Translations under genes and position numbers: made by a program | The notes under the pieces: model-generated | Told to the model about the DNA's origin: nothing | Databases searched by the model: none | Seen by the model: only the letters and a program-made list of their open reading frames with translations | NCBI RefSeq assembly: GCF_003050965.1 | Contig: NZ_QAOU01000001.1 | Coordinates: 124,001 to 188,000 of the forward strand | Reading direction: 5' to 3' | From: Nitrosospira sp. Nsp2 | GTDB taxonomy: Bacteria; Pseudomonadota; Gammaproteobacteria; Burkholderiales; Nitrosomonadaceae | DNA length: 64,000 nt | Part shown: positions 43,568 through 52,174 of the stretch, in pieces | How the letters are laid out: the number at the start of each line of letters is the position of its first letter | Position numbering within the stretch: position 1 is the first letter of the stretch

Positions 43568-44785
43568 CTAAGATAAGCCAATCGCCTGCTTCAAATCTCT
43601 TCGTATTTCCGAACGACCTATACCGGAGGCTTCATACTTGTCTCCTGCAGGATCCAAGTCTGCGCAAGGCGCAAGGAGATTTTCAAGAGCCACGATCGAG
43701 TAGTTAGCGGCGTTTATGGGCCTTAAAGCCAACAGCTCCCTCAGTATATCGAACGCAGCTTGAATGCCTACAGTCTTCTTGAGATAGGAGTTATAGCCGG
43801 CGGGTTGCCAAACTTTGCTGGTCACTGCCGCAAAGTAATTGCAAAGGCTGTCGTAAATCGCTTTGTCATTTCCGCTGATGTAAAAATCTCTCAAAGGAAG
43901 TTCTTTGACTGCTGTTAGAGCGTTTCTACCAGAGTCTTTATTCTGCGGTCGTCTAATAATATTCCTATCTTCCTGAGGATTCTTTGAAAGAATTCGAAGA
44001 ATTCCATCAACAACTGTCGCCATGGATACCTTTACCAGGCCGACTCCGTGCGCATTTTTAGAGAATATTACGTCGGAATCTGCAGCAGGAAAAATTGACC
44101 TGTAGAGGGGGGAGGCCTCATCCGTATTAAGAAGTCTGGTCAAATATACTGCTAGTGTTTCTGGGGACCATAGATCAGCTGGACGTTCATCTACGTCAAA
44201 ACCAAAAAGCTCATACGCCAAGCTTCGATCAACCTTCTTTTGATTAAAGTTAATCGTAGCAAATACATACGCATGATATGGGGTCGGTAGCTCTAGAAAA
44301 ACGACGCAAAGCAACTCCATTTCTTTTTCAGGGGCATCATCGGGTAGATGCTGAAATGCGTGTAGTCGATGTTGGCCATCAATAATGGATGCACATGGCT
44401 GCAGAGACGGAATTTGTAGATTCCAAAGTCCATCACCTTGTTCTTTAACTGTCCACTGTAAACTCTCGTCAATGTAGAGCCCATCATCCTGGGAATAATT
44501 CGCCGCAAGAATGATTGCATTCGGGAAGGTTGCATCAGTGGTTTGTATATATGATGCGATTTCCTGAAGGCGTGTCTTTTTCTCTTTGCGTTGAGCTCCG
44601 AAGATTGAGTATCCACCCTTTGTTTCACCCTCCTCTTGCTCCAGTCGGCGCATAACCGTGGCAGGGAGGGAGTATGTAATCTTGTTTAAAATATCTGCGC
44701 TTACCGAGAACGCATAAAAATTCCCGAGGGGCTGTTGTACGCGTATAGCTGGACGGGTTAAGGTAGATGAAACTTTACTGATCAT
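43568..44785 (-). CDS. dndB: DndB-like DGQHR-domain protein
   Basis: A 405-residue DGQHR-domain protein. The defining motif is SIIDGQHRLHAFQHL near 135-148, followed by VVFLELPTPYHAYVFATINFNQKKVD near 168-195. DndB proteins bind phosphorothioation loci and repress or tune the dnd operon; they are not needed for sulfur insertion. Here dndB is downstream of dndE rather than upstream of dndC as in Streptomyces. Its start overlaps the preceding membrane-protein gene by ATGA. Confidence 0.85.
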   Translation of the reverse strand: MISKVSSTLTRPAIRVQQPLGNFYAFSVSADILNKITYSLPATVMRRLEQEEGETKGGYSIFGAQRKEKKTRLQEIASYIQTTDATFPNAIILAANYSQDDGLYIDESLQWTVKEQGDGLWNLQIPSLQPCASIIDGQHRLHAFQHLPDDAPEKEMELLCVVFLELPTPYHAYVFATINFNQKKVDRSLAYELFGFDVDERPADLWSPETLAVYLTRLLNTDEASPLYRSIFPAADSDVIFSKNAHGVGLVKVSMATVVDGILRILSKNPQEDRNIIRRPQNKDSGRNALTAVKELPLRDFYISGNDKAIYDSLCNYFAAVTSKVWQPAGYNSYLKKTVGIQAAFDILRELLALRPINAANYSIVALENLLAPCADLDPAGDKYEASGIGRSEIRRDLKQAIGLS

Positions 44786-45273
44786 GACGGAAGTCCTGCT
44801 CCGATGGGTTTATCTATCTTAGACGTTGGTCCGCCATCCTCCATACTAGGGGCAATCTCCGGCTGGAATTTCCCAGAAAGTACAGCGACGTGGTAATAGG
44901 TGAATAGAACTACGACAACAGAGATAACCGCGCAGGTAAGATCCCCAGGTTTTTCATTTCTCACTAGCGCCGCAAAAGACAAAGCCGCAGCGAAAGCAAA
45001 AAGAGCCCCTATTCCCATTCTTGCTTGTTTGGAGATATCCCTCCAATATTTTTCCGGCAATAGTATGTCAGTAGCGACAGGTGCTAATACAGCTAATGCA
45101 TAGGTGGCAAATGATTCCGCGTTAACCGGCCGGTCTAACAACAGTGGTAAATAAACGCCTATTCCACCCCCTACCAAGAGCACTATAATTCCACAAAAAA
45201 CTATGGTCTTTCTTTCGGCCCAAGTTATTTTTCGAGTTTTGTTATATGAAGCCGTTTCGCTATACGAATCCAT
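44782..45273 (-). CDS. membrane protein in dnd operon
   Basis: A 163-residue protein with four hydrophobic segments (IVFCGIIVLLVGGGIGVYLPLL-like first helix, then FATYALAVLAPVATDILL, GIGALFAFAAALSFAALV and LTCAVISVVVVLFTYYHVAV), split into shorter citations here: start TIVFCGIIVLLVGGG. The ends are polar. No named family. The gene lies 8 bases after the dndE fusion and overlaps dndB by ATGA, so it is an integral part of the operon. A membrane component is not part of the classical DndABCDE set. Confidence 0.7.
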   Translation of the reverse strand: MDSYSETASYNKTRKITWAERKTIVFCGIIVLLVGGGIGVYLPLLLDRPVNAESFATYALAVLAPVATDILLPEKYWRDISKQARMGIGALFAFAAALSFAALVRNEKPGDLTCAVISVVVVLFTYYHVAVLSGKFQPEIAPSMEDGGPTSKIDKPIGAGLPS

Positions 45274-45281
45274 AACATTCC

Positions 45282-46811
45282 TCAGAACGCCTTAATCTTC
45301 ACTGGCTTCGTGTCTCGAATGGTCATAAATACTCCAGGAGGTAATGAAGCAAAACTGACCTTGCCTCGGAACATGTTCTGTAAAACCTGGTTGCTCGCTG
45401 CATTAGTCTTGAAACAGATAGGTAAACCGATATTCTCAAGGTGATCGTCACCGGCTCCATCGTAGTCATCAGGACTCTGGGAAGCGAGGGTGACCATCAG
45501 TCCTTTGGACCGATGGAGGCGAATGTTGTCCGAAAGCGCCTTGTGTCGCGATGCCAACAAATGCCGAGCTTCATCAACGGCTAGGATCGTACGCACGGCC
45601 CGGTGCCCTTCAAAGTCTTGAGGTGCTTCAGGGGACCGCTTGACAAAGGTGTTCAGCGCATCCAGGAGGAGGTAGGCGGCAAGATTCTTCTGCGTGTCGT
45701 GCGCGTGAGCAAATGTAATAATCCAACTTTGGGAGAAGAAGCTGGACGGGGACATCGCTGGACGAAAGATGGTACGTTCTGTTAAGTCGCTGATGGTCGA
45801 TATAACGCTATCAGTTTTTTGATTTCTATCGTCATAGAAGTCACGAAGGGCTTGTGAAATATCGTCGAGTGAGATGTTTTTACGCTTTGAAAAAAGGGGA
45901 CGAAGAGCATCTTTCATGGCTTCCTGCTGCACTGCACCTGCTTTGCTTTGCATGACCTTTACAAAGGAGTCGCGGAATCCCATGATGGCGTCTGATGCAG
46001 CCAATTCTGATGAATCAGACCCGTGAAACATGTCCAGAGGGATTGGCTCTTCTGGTACACGCAGCACCCGCGCACCGATGGTCCGAATGAACTCTGTCTG
46101 GTTAGCGAGATCACCTTTCCCTAGGTCGAGCAAGATGACGGAGGCGCCGGACTGCTTATGCACTTGCCCTACGAGTTCCAGCATAGTGCGGGTCTTCCCT
46201 GAACCAGCTTGGCCCATCACAGCCACGTGGGGAGAGTAACCTACACCGTTCACCCTCCAAAGGAATGGGTCTTTGGAGTCGACAAACCTTCCGAGATTAA
46301 TCAGGATTGGTCTTGGATCGCCAGCACTCGTCGCCCGTTTATCTTCATTTGACGCAGAGGGCACTAAGGAGGTTGCTCCGGTTTCGGGCAGGTCAGCGCG
46401 GCGACGCACTAGAATATCGACAAAACGATTGTAGTTCTCTTCAGCCTCCTCCCAATCTTCCATCAACAACGTAATGCCGCGACTCCAATGGCGCTTGACC
46501 AAGTCTTGCAGCGAGGCCAGCGTCAGTTCGGCCCGAGGGTCAATTCGGCGAAGGTGAGTGAACAATAGCGCGACCCACAATGGAAGTTCCTCCACCCCAA
46601 ACAGTACATCGCCTCTGATGGGTCTCCCTGCACCAAACAGATTGCCGGACGGGTAGGTAGTTTCCGAGAGTGAGCGCCCTATTGCCAACCGCGCTATACG
46701 GTTCTTAGCGCTCAATCCCAGATTGGAGCGTAGGAGCTCGGTATTCTTATCAGCTTCTGCCGCTGTTTGAAATGTAGAGACCAGCACTTGCTCCATCTTC
46801 AAGGCGCTCAT
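45282..46811 (-). CDS. dndE: DndE-HerA-like ATPase fusion (DndEi type)
   Basis: A 509-residue fusion. Residues 1-130 are a DndE domain (TELLRSNLGLSAKNRIARLA, IGRSLSE, GRPIRGDVLFG), which binds nicked DNA. Residues 165-509 are a HerA/FtsK-like ATPase: Walker A is VMGQAGSGKTRTMLEL near 202-217, Walker B is TILAVDEARHLL near 407-418, then MVTLASQSPDDYDG near 433. This matches DndEi, a DndE-helicase fusion described in Riemerella anatipestifer, where the ATPase is needed for modification. It starts within the dndD stop (ATGA). Confidence 0.88.
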   Translation of the reverse strand: MSALKMEQVLVSTFQTAAEADKNTELLRSNLGLSAKNRIARLAIGRSLSETTYPSGNLFGAGRPIRGDVLFGVEELPLWVALLFTHLRRIDPRAELTLASLQDLVKRHWSRGITLLMEDWEEAEENYNRFVDILVRRRADLPETGATSLVPSASNEDKRATSAGDPRPILINLGRFVDSKDPFLWRVNGVGYSPHVAVMGQAGSGKTRTMLELVGQVHKQSGASVILLDLGKGDLANQTEFIRTIGARVLRVPEEPIPLDMFHGSDSSELAASDAIMGFRDSFVKVMQSKAGAVQQEAMKDALRPLFSKRKNISLDDISQALRDFYDDRNQKTDSVISTISDLTERTIFRPAMSPSSFFSQSWIITFAHAHDTQKNLAAYLLLDALNTFVKRSPEAPQDFEGHRAVRTILAVDEARHLLASRHKALSDNIRLHRSKGLMVTLASQSPDDYDGAGDDHLENIGLPICFKTNAASNQVLQNMFRGKVSFASLPPGVFMTIRDTKPVKIKAF

Positions 46812-48859
46812 ACTGTTGCCTCCTCGAAGTATCTGCCCTCTGCTGCAACTGTGCGTCCAACACCGCTTTCGATCTCTGCATGCTGCAGTAGATATGTCTT
46901 GCCTACATGGGCCTCTAAGGCGGCATATGTGCCTTGATCAATTTCCTTGTCTTGTGAGAGAAGGATCACCTGTCGTTTCTTGTTTGAAACCCAATACTTG
47001 AGAATGTTAGTACGGTGTGTGCTGTCGAGACGCCCTAGCGGCGTGTCAACAACCATGGGTGCATCAATGCCCGAAATCTCGGCCAAACCCGCCAGTAAGG
47101 CGGTCGCAAAAACTTGGTTTTCTCCGGCGGATTTATCAAAGGGTATCTCTTGCCCGTTTCGAGCAAGAATCCTAGTTTTACCGGTTTCATCAATGTCGAC
47201 CCGATGAATCTGTCCCTTGTGAGCCAAATTTTTATACACGCTAGTCATCGCCTTTGCGAGTTGATTCACTTTAAGTGCATACATTTGGGGGATCAATTCT
47301 GCAATAAGGTTACACACACGCTCCGCCCGTGCGACCATCGACTTCACTGGATTCGCCTGAACAAAGCGTTCATGCTCTCTTGCATACAGAGCCCGCTCCT
47401 GATCGATGGTGCTTTTGAGCGCCACCATCTGACGGCCCAGATCGCCTAATTCGGGTTGTTTCTGGTCCAACATGGCACTAATGGATGCCGCCTCCCCTTG
47501 CAGCTTAGCAAGCGTGCCGTCGCGGTCGACCCCTTCGATCTTTGTGTACCGATTCACTAGCTCTCGGATGCGCTTTTGCAATGCTTCTCGCTTGGCTATC
47601 AAACCGAGAACATCTTCCGCTCCCATACGAAGACCATCCATAGCGTTTAAAAGCGTTAGATGCTTTGATCCCAGATAATCGTGCATCATGGTTTCTGCGC
47701 ATCCCTGCGGCATGGGATAAAACAAGCTTTCCCATGCAGTATCCAATCGGGCCCGCAGCGAAGCTTCTTGATCGCCTGTCAAACTAGGCTCTAGGGGAGG
47801 CTCATTGGTCTTATAGAAGGTGTTGAGGAACATCGACTTCTCCGGTTCAAGATTTCTCCGACGCTCCTCCCAGCTTTCGCGGGATATCTCAGCCCTGATT
47901 TGCTGAGACAGTGCCTCCAATGTCTCCCTACCTACAAGGTGGAAAGGTAGCTTGGTCGCAACGATCTCATCTAGCGCGTCTTCGGTGACGCGTAGTTCGT
48001 TTTCTGCTTCAGTTTGCTGCCTCACGATGTCCGCCGCGCTTGCCACATCGCCTGCACCGGCTCCTAGTCCAATCATTCGATTGGTTAAATCCGTTCGCTG
48101 CGTTTGTAGACTCCTAACGGCCTCATCCACTTCGCGGTGCTTGCGTTCCAACTCCTCGTACTCGAGCTCGTGTTTGGATAGCGCCTCGAACAGTTCCCGG
48201 TGTTTCTGTTCATCCAAAGCCGGAATTCCGCTAGATCGGTGCGTTTGGAACTCTTCCAGTCGCTTTTTCAATCGACGCAGAAGAACGACACCAAGCAATC
48301 CTTCGATGCCGCTCTTGATCTGATCGGACCGCCCCTGATCAGCGAGTTTTTTGACCTCTTCACCATCAAAAAAGAAGAATGGAGCGACGTGGGCAGGAAT
48401 GAAATCCTGATCGAGAAGTTCAGGTAATTTTTCTGCAATCAATGCATGCCCACGAATGCCGTCTCGCACCGGGTAAATAACCACTTCTTCCTCTCCGGTC
48501 CAGTCCCCTGACCGACTGAAGAACCATGTTCGGGTGATTTCCCATCCCTCGGCCGGGGTCTTGTTAATTTGAGCCTTGACCCACATCGAAAATCGCCCAG
48601 TACGAACCGCTGTGCCGTGCAGAGCCTGTGTCACAAACTTGCGATAGCCAATATAATCTTTGAGCCCAGCCCGCCCCAGATGTTCGACGGCTTCTTTACC
48701 GTAAAGCCCTAAATACAGTGCTTCGAGGATCGAGGTCTTTCCGTATCCATTCATGCCCCCAATGAGCACGATGTTCCGCCCGCCTTTCGGCTGAGGGAAC
48801 TCGAATATCTGATGCTGATAACTTTTAAAATTAAACAGTTCTATCTTTGCAATCCACAT
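46808..48859 (-). CDS. dndD: DndD SMC-like ATPase of DNA phosphorothioation
   Basis: A 683-residue RecF/SMC-type ATPase. Walker A is GGMNGYGKTSILEALYLG near 33-50. Long coiled coils follow (HELEYEELERKHREVDEAV near 225 and a second arm near 430-520). The signature motif is KSAGENQVFATALLAGL near 587 and Walker B is APMVVDTPLGRLDSTH near 612. DndD provides energy and may nick or open DNA for sulfur insertion. Its ATG follows GAGGTAAC. It starts 12 bases after the split small gene, whose insertion sequence may cut it off from the main promoter. Confidence 0.93.
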   Translation of the reverse strand: MWIAKIELFNFKSYQHQIFEFPQPKGGRNIVLIGGMNGYGKTSILEALYLGLYGKEAVEHLGRAGLKDYIGYRKFVTQALHGTAVRTGRFSMWVKAQINKTPAEGWEITRTWFFSRSGDWTGEEEVVIYPVRDGIRGHALIAEKLPELLDQDFIPAHVAPFFFFDGEEVKKLADQGRSDQIKSGIEGLLGVVLLRRLKKRLEEFQTHRSSGIPALDEQKHRELFEALSKHELEYEELERKHREVDEAVRSLQTQRTDLTNRMIGLGAGAGDVASAADIVRQQTEAENELRVTEDALDEIVATKLPFHLVGRETLEALSQQIRAEISRESWEERRRNLEPEKSMFLNTFYKTNEPPLEPSLTGDQEASLRARLDTAWESLFYPMPQGCAETMMHDYLGSKHLTLLNAMDGLRMGAEDVLGLIAKREALQKRIRELVNRYTKIEGVDRDGTLAKLQGEAASISAMLDQKQPELGDLGRQMVALKSTIDQERALYAREHERFVQANPVKSMVARAERVCNLIAELIPQMYALKVNQLAKAMTSVYKNLAHKGQIHRVDIDETGKTRILARNGQEIPFDKSAGENQVFATALLAGLAEISGIDAPMVVDTPLGRLDSTHRTNILKYWVSNKKRQVILLSQDKEIDQGTYAALEAHVGKTYLLQHAEIESGVGRTVAAEGRYFEEATV

Positions 48860-49037
48860 ATTTTTGTTACCTCAATCCATCGCGCTAAGAATTTCCTCGA
48901 TACGGGGATAGACATTGTGGGCGCGTTCTTCACCCGCGCGCTGGCGTTGCATGCCGACAAGCTGTTCCGTAAGCTTCCCTGTTTTAGAGACAAGCGAAAA
49001 GTAGAACTTTCTGGCAGGATTTTGCCTGGAGGTTCAA

Positions 49038-49301
49038 ATGAAGAAATCACGTTTTACGGAAAGCCAGATTGTTGGGATTCTGAAGGAAGCGGACGGTGGC
49101 GTTGCGGTCAACGAGATATGGCGCAAGCACGGGATCAGTTCGGCAACCTACTATAAGTGGAAAGCCAAGTATGGTGGGCTTGAGGTTTCCGAGTTGGTAC
49201 GGGTGAAGGAGCTGGAAGCGGAAAATAGTCAGCTCAAGCGCATGTATGCGAATCTTGCGCTGGAGAATGAAGCGATCAAGGCGGTATTAAAAAAGCTATA
49301 G
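49038..49301 (+). CDS. IS3-family transposase OrfA
   Basis: An 87-residue HTH protein: KKSRFTESQIVGILKEADGG and IWRKHGISSATYYKWKAKYG form the DNA-binding helix-turn-helix, followed by a leucine-zipper helix (LKRMYANLALENEAIKAVLK). It binds the IS ends. The frame ends shortly after the slippery AAAAAAG near 49288-49294, where a -1 frameshift would join it to OrfB. Confidence 0.93.
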   Translation: MKKSRFTESQIVGILKEADGGVAVNEIWRKHGISSATYYKWKAKYGGLEVSELVRVKELEAENSQLKRMYANLALENEAIKAVLKKL

Positions 49302-49321
49302 CGCCGTCTGAGCGCCGGGAT

Positions 49322-50152
49322 GTGGTTTTGCGTTTGGCGGGTGATCAGAAGCTGTCGATCAGACAATCCTGCCAATTGGTGAACCTGTCACGGGCGGCGT
49401 ATTACCGGGACGAGAACAAGCTTGCAGTGCGGGATGCGCCGGTGATTGAGGCGCTCAATGCGATTGTTGCCAGGCATGGCCGTTGGGGATTTTGGAAATG
49501 CCATCACCGGCTGCGGCTTAAAGGTCATCATTGGAACCACAAGCGAGTCTGGCGGGTGTATTGCGCCATGAAGCTCAATCTGCCGCGTCGTACGAAGAAA
49601 CGATTGATCAGACCAATGCAGCCGCTGGACGCACCGCAGCTGCCCAATGAAGTCTGGTCGCTGGACTTCATGAGCGACAGTCTCTACCAGGGACGTCGAT
49701 TCCGCACATTGAATATTCTGGATGAAAGCGTACGAGAGGCGTTAGCTATCGAGATCGATACCAGTCTGCCCGCGCAACGCGTCGTGCGAACATTACAGCA
49801 GCTTGAGGTTTGGCGTGGGTTGCCCAAAGCGATACGGCTCGACAATGGCCCGGAACTGACCTCGCAGTACTTGGCCGATTGGTGCCAGGACAAGGGCATT
49901 GAACTGCGTTTCATCCAGCCGGGCAAGCCGAATCAAAATGCTTTCATCGAGCGTTTCAACCGATCATATCGGACGGAAGTCCTCAACAATTGGTTATTTA
50001 CGTCACTGGATGAGGTGCGAGAAATCACGCATCAGTGGCTACAAAGCTATAACGAAGAACGACCCCATGACGCGCTGGGAAGCCTGCCCCCGGCTGTGTT
50101 CCGTGAGCAATTGCTCACAGGGAAGAATTCTACTTCTGAACTGTCTACTTGA
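49322..50152 (+). CDS. IS3-family transposase OrfB (DDE integrase)
   Basis: A 276-residue catalytic part with the DDE triad: first Asp in NEVWSLDFMSDSL near 114, second in IRLDNGPELTS near 177, Glu in NAFIERFNRSYRTEVL near 212, and the end NEERPHDALGSLPP. The frame is -1 relative to OrfA, as required for the OrfAB fusion made by ribosomal frameshifting. Complete and probably active. Confidence 0.95.
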   Translation: MVLRLAGDQKLSIRQSCQLVNLSRAAYYRDENKLAVRDAPVIEALNAIVARHGRWGFWKCHHRLRLKGHHWNHKRVWRVYCAMKLNLPRRTKKRLIRPMQPLDAPQLPNEVWSLDFMSDSLYQGRRFRTLNILDESVREALAIEIDTSLPAQRVVRTLQQLEVWRGLPKAIRLDNGPELTSQYLADWCQDKGIELRFIQPGKPNQNAFIERFNRSYRTEVLNNWLFTSLDEVREITHQWLQSYNEERPHDALGSLPPAVFREQLLTGKNSTSELST

Positions 50153-50271
50153 GGGGGAAGCTTACGGTTCCAGCACGTCGAAAGGAACACAATGTTTAGC
50201 ACAAAGCTCTTCCAATAGAGCACGTGCATCAATATCCGACCATAGGGGTAGATCGCCCAAGAACACATCAG

Positions 50272-51444
50272 TCATTTTTCTAATCCTCTTTTTGTTATCG
50301 GTTTGCTTATTTCCTCGGCCCAAATAGCTTGTATTCTCTCTATTTCATCCGCGGATATTAGCGGATCACCATAAATTTCCTGGGTGGCGAGCAATCGGTC
50401 CAAGATCATTTTTCGCGCCTGAATTGTAAATGGTCCGGGAACATGTTGAAGTTGCTCACCTCTCGCATTAAAACAAATTCCACGATTTCTGCGCTCAATA
50501 GACCGATATCGCGGATCGTTTCGAATATCTCGCAGCCACTGTCTAAACTCGATCAATGCAGAAAACTTGTGCCTTCCGGCATCGACAAAGCCTTGGAGAC
50601 TTTTATCCTTTTCAACCACTGTACAGGTCCAGCACCCGAAACGGCTGTTGGCTGTGCCGCAACCGGGTGCTTCATCCCTACTCAATACCACTGGACATTC
50701 GCCCCCTTCTGCGTCGCGATAGAGCTGGATGAGGTCTCGGTGAGTCCCGCCCCATGGAGGTTGGCTCTGTCCCAGAACCTCCCACACATCATCAATCATA
50801 AGATGCATTATCGGACGATAGATGAAGGCACCTGGCAATTCCCTGTGTGGGGTTAGGGTCGAACCCTCGAGATTCTTGAACTTGTTTATCGAATTTCGGC
50901 GAGAATCGCTTTCATCGAGGCGAACGCCCAGAATGACGATGGCCGCACCATGCGCGGAGACATTATCTAAGATGTAACGACTTGTGGGTTGTATCTTGAG
51001 GCGGTCTGTGCACCAACGCATGGTCTGATTTGGGCTGGGGTAGCCCTTCCCAATCAGTAATGTCCAGAAAGTCTTGTCAGGTGCAGGCCTCGTAGTCTTC
51101 ACGTGCACAGGTAGTCGCAAGGCCTGGGCCATTTCCTTCATCGCCTCCTGTACCTTGACAAGGTGGGCTATAATCAGGGGACTCTCGACCTGTGTGTCGT
51201 TTGAGATCACATGCACCTCGCGCTTTCGCTGTGAAGGGGATACCTGCAGAAGCGCCTCGAACACGGCTTGTGCGACAACGGTCGAATCTTTCCCGCCCGA
51301 GAAACCGATGATCCACGGGTAGTCTTGGGCCTCTGATAGATACTCAGCAAGCACGGCTCGAACGACCTCATCCCACAGCGCCGCTCCTTCAACACACTCT
51401 ATTTCTGGAACTTCTAGCAACGCTTCGACAGTTGCAGAAAGCAT
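50272..51444 (-). CDS. dndC: DndC PAPS-reductase-like enzyme of DNA phosphorothioation
   Basis: A 390-residue ATP pyrophosphatase of the PAPS reductase family. The PP-loop is IIGFSGGKDSTVVAQAV near 46-62. TMRWCTDRLKIQP near 142 and the cysteines of CGTANSRFGCWTC near 262-274 hold the iron-sulfur cluster. DndC activates the DNA backbone for sulfur transfer. The gene opens the operon, with a promoter and palindrome 45-95 bases upstream, and overlaps the next small gene by ATGA. Confidence 0.95.
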   Translation of the reverse strand: MLSATVEALLEVPEIECVEGAALWDEVVRAVLAEYLSEAQDYPWIIGFSGGKDSTVVAQAVFEALLQVSPSQRKREVHVISNDTQVESPLIIAHLVKVQEAMKEMAQALRLPVHVKTTRPAPDKTFWTLLIGKGYPSPNQTMRWCTDRLKIQPTSRYILDNVSAHGAAIVILGVRLDESDSRRNSINKFKNLEGSTLTPHRELPGAFIYRPIMHLMIDDVWEVLGQSQPPWGGTHRDLIQLYRDAEGGECPVVLSRDEAPGCGTANSRFGCWTCTVVEKDKSLQGFVDAGRHKFSALIEFRQWLRDIRNDPRYRSIERRNRGICFNARGEQLQHVPGPFTIQARKMILDRLLATQEIYGDPLISADEIERIQAIWAEEISKPITKRGLEK

Positions 51445-51488
51445 AGTTTTAAACCCTGAGAGTAGGAATGTCGTTCAAAATGCCGCAA

Positions 51489-51542
51489 ATTAAAGCGGAA
51501 CGAATGCCGCTTTAATTATAAACCTTATACCTGAGCTAACAA
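51489..51542 (-). promoter_or_regulatory. dnd promoter with overlapping operator palindrome
   Basis: On the minus strand, TTGTTA (51542-51537) and a perfect TATAAT (51520-51515) are 16 bases apart. A palindrome with 10-bp perfect arms, ATTAAAGCGG (51489-51498) and CCGCTTTAAT (51507-51516), starts within the -10 box and covers the start site. This is the layout of a repressor-controlled promoter. DndB or another regulator may bind here. Confidence 0.7.
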
Positions 51543-51774
51543 TTAGACTTAAGTACACCATCAAATAAGTATTTTTCAGATTGGTTGATAGTCTCCCGAA
51601 GCTTATGTCGATAAGCAAGGTCAGGGTGGAGGTTTGGAGTTAGCTCTTTTTCGTGGACACTTAATGTTTTGAGTTTAAGGAGCCCTTGACGTTGCCCCCG
51701 AAAACCGGATAGTTTGAAACTATAGTCGGGCCGCTTCTGATGTCCCCCAATTCTGCTGGGATTCAAAAATAGAA

Positions 51775-52110
51775 TCTAGCCGCCTCTAGCAGTCTCACCT
51801 GGTTGGATTTATCGTATTCGGTTGGGTCAGCTTTTCGAGCGAACCGTGGGGTCTGTGATCATTATCGTCGCGTCGTAACGCCGTACTCTTGTGGTACCAA
51901 CCGCCGCGTGAGAAATTGCCTAGCCGACACGCCCGTTCAACGCTCACCTTGCACATATCGATGATTCATTGAACAACTTCGCAGTACTTCTTCTTCCAGC
52001 TGTCGAATGTCGCTTCGGATATGCCAAGGCTGCGGCACACATCCATCACGGGCGCGCCGGCTTCTGCCTGTCGCGACGCATCCGGGATCTTGTCATCCCT
52101 TGAAACTCCT
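51775..52110 (-). pseudogene. decayed IS3-type transposase relic
   Basis: On the minus strand, frames give ASRQAEAGAPVMDVCRSLGI and SEATFDSWKKKYCEVVQ (end of an OrfA), then ACRLGNFSRGGWYHKSTALR (start of OrfB), which jumps directly to DHRPHGSLEKLTQPNTI (end of OrfB). The catalytic core is deleted. It is unrelated to the intact IS at 48970. It marks the right edge of the defence region. The space 51543-51774 holds a 76-codon frame I do not trust. Confidence 0.8.
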
Positions 52111-52174
52111 TCAATAGGGGAGCCAGATGCGCCTTTACTCTAATTTAAAACTACCCCAGTTTTTGGGGATGACG

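Larger units (their letters stand above)
48970..50164 (+). mobile_element. IS3-family insertion sequence
   Basis: An intact-looking IS of 1195 bp. Both ends begin TAAGCTTCCC (left from 48970, right as the complement ending at 50164) within imperfect inverted repeats of about 40 bases. A 2-base CG is duplicated at 48968-48969 and 50165-50166. It carries two transposase frames. Restoring the target gives an uninterrupted small gene in the Dnd operon, so insertion is recent. Confidence 0.93.
48872..50275 (-). pseudogene. Dnd-associated small ORF, interrupted by IS3 element
   Basis: The 5' part (50275-50165, MTDVFLGDLPLWSDIDARAL..., ending FDVLEP) overlaps the dndC stop as ATGA. The 3' part (48969-48872, starting EQLVGMQRQRAGEERAHNVY, ending PRIEEILSAMD) ends 12 bases before dndD. 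Joining them without the IS restores one frame of about 68 codons. Small proteins of this size between dndC and dndD are known as DNA-modification-associated small proteins. The gene is broken in this strain. Confidence 0.85.

Noticed and set aside
51536-51766. A 76-codon minus-strand frame upstream of dndC
   Set aside because: No ribosome site or family likeness; it overlaps the promoter region and lies beside a transposase relic.
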